Both the position numbers and the translations under genes were made by a program. From Parcubacteria group bacterium GW2011_GWB1_42_6 (GTDB taxonomy: Bacteria; Patescibacteriota; Minisyncoccia; Portnoybacterales; GWB1-42-6): a stretch of DNA of 7,957 nucleotides. The notes beneath the pieces are model-generated. The model made no database searches. It was not told the origin of the DNA and worked only from the letters and a program-made list of their open reading frames with translations. Below, in pieces: positions 5,201-7,957 of the stretch (its first letter is position 1; the number at the start of each line of letters is the position of its first letter). Location of the stretch: NCBI GenBank assembly GCA_000997475.1, contig LCEC01000049.1, positions 1 to 7,957 of the forward strand. Reading direction: 5' to 3'.

Positions 5201-6196
5201 ATGAAAATTCGATTGGCTCATAGTTTTGAAAAAATTATTGGCGTTGAAAACTTATTGGAGGCGTGGAAAGAATTTTCGCGCGGCAAACGAAATAAAAAAG
5301 ATGTTTGCGAATTCTCGCTTAATTTGATGGATAATATTTTTTCACTCCATCGCGATCTTTTCAATCATAGCTATAAACACGGCTGTTATCAAGCGTTTAA
5401 AATCAATGATCCAAAACCCAGGGATATTCACAAGGCAAGCGTTCGCGATCGGCTTTTGCACCACGCTATTTATAGGATTTTATATCCTTTTTTCGCCAAA
5501 ACATTCATCGCTGATTCCTATTCTTGTCAAATCGGCAAGGGAACTCATCGGGCGCTGAACCGCTTTCGCGAATTTTCCCGGATCGTCGGCAAAAATAATA
5601 TGCGGACAGGATGGGTCCTGAAAGGCGATGTCAAGAAATTTTTTGCCAGCATAGATCAAGAAATTCTGCTTGGAATTTTGAAGCAATATATTCCGGATGA
5701 AAATACTATTTGGCTTTTGGAGCGGGTAGTAAAAAGTTTTTCGAGTATAGCTCCAAATAAGGGACTGCCACTGGGGAATTTAACCAGTCAGCTTTTTGTC
5801 AATATTTATATGAATAAATTTGACCAATTTATTAAGCACAAGTTAAAGATTAAATATTATATTCGTTATGCCGATGACTTTGTGATATTTTATCAAAATC
5901 GCGGCTGGCTGGAAAAGAAAATTCCGATCATTACCGAGTTTTTATCGATGGATCTTCAATTAAAATTGCATCCCGATAAAGTTTTTATAAAATCATTGTA
6001 TTCCGGCGTGGATTTCCTGGGCTGGGTGCATTTTCCGGATCATCGAGTATTGCGGACGACGACCAAGAAACGAATGATGCGAAGATTGCGGGAAAACGAA
6101 TCTGAAGCTGCTTTAAATTCTTATCTGGGATTATTAAAACACGGAAATGCTCATAAGATAGCGGAAGAGGTAATGGGGATGGCGATTTCCATTTAA
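5201..6196 (+). CDS. DGR-type reverse transcriptase
   Basis: This RNA-dependent DNA polymerase would copy TR RNA into adenine-mutagenised cDNA that replaces VR. With the ATG at 5201 it has 331 residues, near the usual DGR RT size. Motifs in order are RDIHKASVRDRLLHH (74-88), DSYSCQIGKGTHRAL (105-119), KGDVKKFFASID with the first catalytic Asp143, GLPLGNLTSQ (188-197), YIRYADDFVIF (220-230) with the catalytic Asp pair 225-226, KLHPDKVFI (255-263) and GVDFLGW (269-275). The SQ at the end of motif 4 replaces the SP of most retroviral and group II intron RTs and is typical of DGR RTs. There is no maturase, RNase H or endonuclease domain. A TTG at 5195 is an alternative start: AAGAGG at 5181-5186 is 8 nt before it and 14 nt before the ATG. 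G+C is low (90/240 by hand count at 5221-5460). All catalytic residues are intact. Confidence 0.95.
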   Translation: MKIRLAHSFEKIIGVENLLEAWKEFSRGKRNKKDVCEFSLNLMDNIFSLHRDLFNHSYKHGCYQAFKINDPKPRDIHKASVRDRLLHHAIYRILYPFFAKTFIADSYSCQIGKGTHRALNRFREFSRIVGKNNMRTGWVLKGDVKKFFASIDQEILLGILKQYIPDENTIWLLERVVKSFSSIAPNKGLPLGNLTSQLFVNIYMNKFDQFIKHKLKIKYYIRYADDFVIFYQNRGWLEKKIPIITEFLSMDLQLKLHPDKVFIKSLYSGVDFLGWVHFPDHRVLRTTTKKRMMRRLRENESEAALNSYLGLLKHGNAHKIAEEVMGMAISI

Positions 6197-6198
6197 GT

Positions 6199-6226
6199 AA
6201 AAACACCCCATCTCTGGAGTGTTTTT
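6199..6226. terminator. bidirectional terminator between the RT gene and rpmA
   Basis: AAAAACAC (6199-6206) pairs with GTGTTTTT (6219-6226), followed after one C/A mismatch by an inner CCA/TGG stem and a TCTC loop. The A-run and T-run on the two sides let it serve both converging genes. It starts 3 bp after the RT stop codon. Confidence 0.85.
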
Positions 6227-6242
6227 GCCAGTTGTTCTATAA

Positions 6243-6524
6243 TTATTTTGCCGCAACCACATTCACGACTTTCTTGGCCACTTTCGAGCCGTTGAATTTC
6301 CGGAAAGTCTTGGTGGTGAATTTAACGATGCCGTCGGCAATCGAGTAGAGGGTGTTGTCTTTTCCTTCTCGAACGTTTTTGCCGGCTTCGATTTTTGTTC
6401 CGCGCTGGCGGACAATAATGCTGCCGATTTTGGCTTTTTCTCCGGCAAAAAGTTTAACGCCTAAATATTTCGGTTGCGAGTCGCGGCCTAAACTGGTAGA
6501 CCCCGCCGCTTTGGTATGCGCCAT
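6243..6524 (-). CDS. rpmA: 50S ribosomal protein L27
   Basis: L27 is a large-subunit protein whose N-terminal tail reaches the peptidyl transferase centre. The 93-residue product starts MAHTKAAGSTSLGRD, the usual MAHKKG..S..NGRDS pattern, so the ATG at 6524 is right and no cleavable N-terminal extension is present. IIVRQRGTKI (36-45) and GKDNTLYSIADGIVKF (54-69) are the conserved core, and a basic extension of about 20 residues follows. It normally sits behind rplU (L21); here rplU is absent and the gene stands alone, convergent to the retroelement and divergent from the next gene. No Shine-Dalgarno sequence is visible. A TGATAAAAT extended -10 on this strand (6546-6538) lies only about 14 bases before the ATG, so the mRNA would have a very short leader. 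Confidence 0.96.
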   Translation of the reverse strand: MAHTKAAGSTSLGRDSQPKYLGVKLFAGEKAKIGSIIVRQRGTKIEAGKNVREGKDNTLYSIADGIVKFTTKTFRKFNGSKVAKKVVNVVAAK

Positions 6525-6526
6525 AA

Positions 6527-6559
6527 ATCATGTTAACATTTTATCATGTTAACATTTTA
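6527..6559. repeat. two 16-bp direct repeats containing the palindrome ATGTTAACAT
   Basis: TCATGTTAACATTTTA occurs twice in succession (6528-6543 and 6544-6559). Each copy contains the perfect palindrome ATGTTAACAT (6530-6539, 6546-6555), and on the minus strand each provides a TAAAAT -10-like box upstream of rpmA. They may be promoter elements, operator sites or both. Confidence 0.8.
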
Positions 6560-6594
6560 GCATTGGAATTCTTAAATTTCTAAATCCTGTCAAC

Positions 6595-6658
6595 ATGCCA
6601 ATATGCCAAAATGTTAATATGTTAAAATGCTAATATGTTAACATGTTAATATGACTAA
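6595..6658. repeat. eight tandem 8-bp units of the form ATGNNAAN
   Basis: The units are ATGCCAAT, ATGCCAAA, ATGTTAAT, ATGTTAAA, ATGCTAAT, ATGTTAAC, ATGTTAAT and, less well, ATGACTAA. They run without gaps through the space between the divergent rpmA and the membrane-protein gene. The junction at 6635-6644 gives a third ATGTTAACAT palindrome. It is a degenerate short tandem repeat and may contain binding sites. Confidence 0.85.
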
Positions 6659-6661
6659 TCT

Positions 6662-6670
6662 TATCATAAT
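6662..6670 (+). promoter_or_regulatory. possible -10 region directly before the membrane-protein gene
   Basis: TATCATAAT (6662-6670) contains CATAAT, which ends 9 bases before the ATG at 6680. Transcription from it would start at or next to the start codon, giving a leaderless mRNA, which agrees with the lack of a Shine-Dalgarno sequence. No clear -35 is visible. Confidence 0.35.
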
Positions 6671-6679
6671 ACCCCTTCA

Positions 6680-7099
6680 ATGTCAACATTCAATCAATCG
6701 CCAATAGGGGAGTGGCTCAAGGCCAATCAAGGCGATATAGCCATTATAATCGGCTTTATTTTAATTGCCTTAATCTCATTCGGCGCGGGGCGCTTAACCG
6801 CTCCCGAGACCGTCAGAAATCCGATTATGATTGAGGATTTAACGGCTTTTCCCGCGAATCAAATTGAAGGAGAAAAAGCGTCTATTGGCAATTTGGAGGA
6901 ACCCTTCAGGAGCGAAAAAGGGATGTTTGTGGCAAGTAAGTCCGGAAAGAAATATCATTGGCCTTGGTGTTCATATGCCAAAAGCATCAAAGAATCCAAT
7001 CAGGTTTGGTTTGAGTCCGAATCCCAAGCCAAATCCGCCGGATATTCTCCCTGCGCTTGCATCGCCAACTCCGCTCCGGCGGGGTATGCGGCGAAATAA
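6680..7099 (+). CDS. single-pass membrane protein with Ada-like metal-binding domain
   Basis: The 139-residue product has a short N-terminal segment, one hydrophobic helix (about 19-38, DIAIIIGFILIALISFGAG), a linker, and a C-terminal domain from about 82: FVASKSGKKYHWPWCSYAK, then NQVWF and AGYSPCAC. The last part resembles the small Cys-containing domain found in the Ada metal-binding region and in competence- and nuclease-type proteins (xVASK.G..YH.p.C....I...N...F.s..eA...GY.PC..C). Candidate ligands are Cys97, Cys125 and Cys127, with His93 nearby. The usual spacing of the last two Cys is CxxC, so the CxC here is a departure. The topology places the domain on one face of the membrane, probably outside. 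No Shine-Dalgarno sequence precedes the ATG at 6680. The role is unknown. Confidence 0.8.
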   Translation: MSTFNQSPIGEWLKANQGDIAIIIGFILIALISFGAGRLTAPETVRNPIMIEDLTAFPANQIEGEKASIGNLEEPFRSEKGMFVASKSGKKYHWPWCSYAKSIKESNQVWFESESQAKSAGYSPCACIANSAPAGYAAK

Positions 7100-7111
7100 T
7101 TTGGGGATAAT

Positions 7112-7134
7112 CCGTTTGCCCGCAAAGCGGTTTT
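7112..7134 (+). terminator. possible short terminator after the membrane-protein gene
   Basis: CCG-TTTGC (7112-7119) can pair with GCAAA-G-CGG (7122-7130, one bulged G) and is followed by TTTT. The loop is very tight, so the inner pair must open. It overlaps the -35 region of the next promoter, so it is only a weak candidate. Confidence 0.3.
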
Positions 7135-7144
7135 ACTATATAAT
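7116..7144 (+). promoter_or_regulatory. sigma70-like promoter of the coiled-coil gene
   Basis: TTGCCC (7116-7121), a 17-bp spacer and a perfect TATAAT (7139-7144) precede the gene at 7171. The expected start near 7151 gives a leader of about 20 nt. Confidence 0.6.
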
Positions 7145-7170
7145 TCAAGCGTAATCGGTTTCCAAAATTT

Positions 7171-7479
7171 ATGCGAGCAATCGGAAACAAAACTAAAAAA
7201 ATGACGATTGAAGATTTGGCGGCAATGACCCAAAGAGGGTTTGTTGAAATAAAAAAGAATATGGCCACCAAGGAAGATTTGGCCAGTATGGAAAAAAGAT
7301 TAAAAACGGATATTACCGATCTCAAAAAGCAGCTTAGCGCCATTCTTTCCGCCCTCGATAAAACCGCCAAAGACTATTTGGATTATTCCGAAGAAAAAAT
7401 CATGCGTGACGCCGAAATCGCCCGTCTTAAAAAGTGGGTTCAACAAATCGCCAAAGAAGTCGGAGTGAAGCTGGAGTAA
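7171..7479 (+). CDS. small coiled-coil protein of unknown function
   Basis: The 102-residue product is charged and helical throughout. Residues 11-30 (MTIEDLAAMTQRGFVEIKKN) are followed by a heptad-like stretch (about 32-70: KEDLASMEKRLKTDITDLKKQLSAILSALDK) that should form a coiled coil, and a second helix to the end. No signal peptide, membrane segment or catalytic motif is visible. Short proteins opening with MTIEDLA..(V/T)..GF and a coiled coil are, to my knowledge, common in CPR genomes and unassigned. The ATG at 7171 fits the promoter; the in-frame ATG at 7201 (MTIEDLA) is an equally good start. Neither has a Shine-Dalgarno sequence. Confidence 0.75.
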   Translation: MRAIGNKTKKMTIEDLAAMTQRGFVEIKKNMATKEDLASMEKRLKTDITDLKKQLSAILSALDKTAKDYLDYSEEKIMRDAEIARLKKWVQQIAKEVGVKLE

Positions 7480-7483
7480 CCTC

Positions 7484-7509
7484 CACCTCCCCTTAGCTAA
7501 GGGGAGGTG
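7484..7509. repeat. perfect 26-bp palindrome of the REP-like family
   Basis: CACCTCCCCTTA (7484-7495), GC, and TAAGGGGAGGTG (7498-7509) form a perfect 12-bp stem right after the stop codon of the coiled-coil gene. It may terminate transcription, but it lacks a T-run and looks more like a dispersed intergenic palindrome. Confidence 0.85.
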
Positions 7510-7692
7510 CCTCCGCAGTAGCGGGGGCGACGGGGTAATTAATTCAGGATTACCTCCCCCAACCCATCCTCAAAGAAGAGGGGAGGAATGCGGATCCATC
7601 CCTCCTTTTCTAAAGGAGGTGCCAGGCCGTTCAGGTCTGAGAGCCCTCCCATTCAGGGTCTGAGACCCTTCAGGGTCGAATGACAGGCTCGA
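7510..7692. repeat. REP-like region: further palindromes and TTCAGG-TCTGAGA direct repeats
   Basis: There is no gene here. CCTCCCC 7553-7559 / GGGGAGG 7580-7586 and CCTCCTTT 7601-7608 / AAAGGAGG 7612-7619 are diverged copies of the palindrome at 7484-7509. They are followed by TTCAGGTCTGAGA (7630-7642), TTCAGGGTCTGAGA (7652-7665, inside the hairpin GGGTC-TGA-GACCC at 7656-7668) and TTCAGGGTCGAATGA (7669-7683). The set looks like a cluster of small non-autonomous repeats. Confidence 0.65.
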
Positions 7693-7887
7693 ATGAGGCG
7701 GAGGATTTTAGAAATAGTTTTCCTTAAATTCCTCAATATCCAAAGATTCTTTACCTATCCCGAATTAACCCAATGCTTTGGTTCAAATACCAAAGCCGCT
7801 TTGATCAAATTCCAAAAACAACAAAACATCACCCCGGCCGAGGGATATTTTAGAACGATAACGAGGGGAGTGGTGAATGGGAGGTAG
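7693..7887 (+). pseudogene. remnant of a peptidoglycan-binding (PG_binding_1-like) domain
   Basis: The 64-codon frame reads FLNIQRFFTYPELTQCFGSN, then TKAALIKFQKQQNITPAEGYF and TRGVVNGR. This follows the PG_binding_1 pattern L..fL...G......G.fG..T..Av..FQ...gi...G.fg..T...l. Such domains anchor cell-wall enzymes or secreted proteins and rarely stand alone. There is no signal peptide, partner domain, promoter or Shine-Dalgarno sequence, and the frame begins directly at the end of the repeat cluster. I therefore read it as the 3' remainder of a larger gene whose front was lost, possibly by repeat insertion. A short real protein cannot be excluded. Confidence 0.55.
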
Positions 7888-7910
7888 GGAGAGTAAAAAT
7901 TTGTATCAGG

Positions 7911-7957
7911 TATAATAAAAAGCCGCTGCCCAATGTTTCGCGCAACGGCTTGGTTTT
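7911..7957 (+). terminator. hairpin with T-run at the window end, preceded by a TATAAT box
   Basis: AAGCCG (7920-7925) pairs with CGGCTT (7946-7951), with an inner TG/CA after one mismatch, and GGTTTT follows to the last base. This looks like a rho-independent terminator for the preceding remnant, cut by the window edge. A TATAAT at 7911-7916 lies just before it and may be chance, or a promoter whose transcript would begin in the hairpin. Confidence 0.5.

Noticed and set aside
6987..7370. 127-codon minus-strand frame across two + strand genes
   Set aside because: It crosses the promoter and both flanking genes and has no recognisable domain.
7510..7692. CRISPR array in the repeat-rich region
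   Set aside because: The repeats are unequal, diverged palindromes without regular spacers, and no cas gene is present.

Overview
The window reads as a chromosomal segment of a Candidate Phyla Radiation (Patescibacteria, probably Parcubacteria-like) bacterium. The evidence is the character of the proteins: a divergent L27, a minimal L9, short conserved unknown proteins of CPR type, a C-rich/G-rich intergenic palindrome family, and a compact retroelement with a stand-alone Avd-like four-helix protein. The lineage is inferred; there is no rRNA gene or other direct marker.

Layout. 2-1057 (+) is the 3' part of a CtpA-type S41 peptidase with a PDZ domain. 1164-1634 (+) is rplI (ribosomal protein L9). 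1814-3439 (+) is pyrG (CTP synthase), preceded by a leader with a terminator/antiterminator-like pair of hairpins. 3482-6196 is a complete diversity-generating retroelement (DGR): a perfect sigma70-type promoter, a hairpin-rich leader, the variable target protein with its variable repeat VR (4167-4292), a tandem repeat and a strong hairpin, a non-coding stretch leading into the template repeat TR (4662-4787), an Avd-like accessory gene on the opposite strand, and the reverse transcriptase. 6243-6524 (-) is rpmA (ribosomal protein L27), separated from the RT gene by a bidirectional terminator. 6525-6660 holds an 8-bp-period repeat. 6680-7099 (+) is a single-pass membrane protein with an Ada-like Cys domain, 7171-7479 (+) a small coiled-coil protein. 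7480-7692 is a REP-like palindrome region, and 7693-7887 looks like a remnant of a peptidoglycan-binding domain.

How it works together. The DGR genes form one system. The RT (with Avd) would copy TR RNA with errors at adenines and the cDNA would replace VR, changing the C-terminal, C-type-lectin-like face of the target protein. VR and TR share a 126-bp alignment with 15 mismatches. Ten are at TR adenines, as expected; five are not, and all five can be explained if both copies descend from an ancestor with A at those sites. That suggests the template itself has drifted or been overwritten. The avd-like frame is antiparallel to TR and RT, ends 6 bp from TR, and has no standard start codon unless a G10 tract (5167-5176) changes length by +1 or -2. 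These two features are the main reasons to look again. The remaining genes are ordinary housekeeping or small unknown genes.
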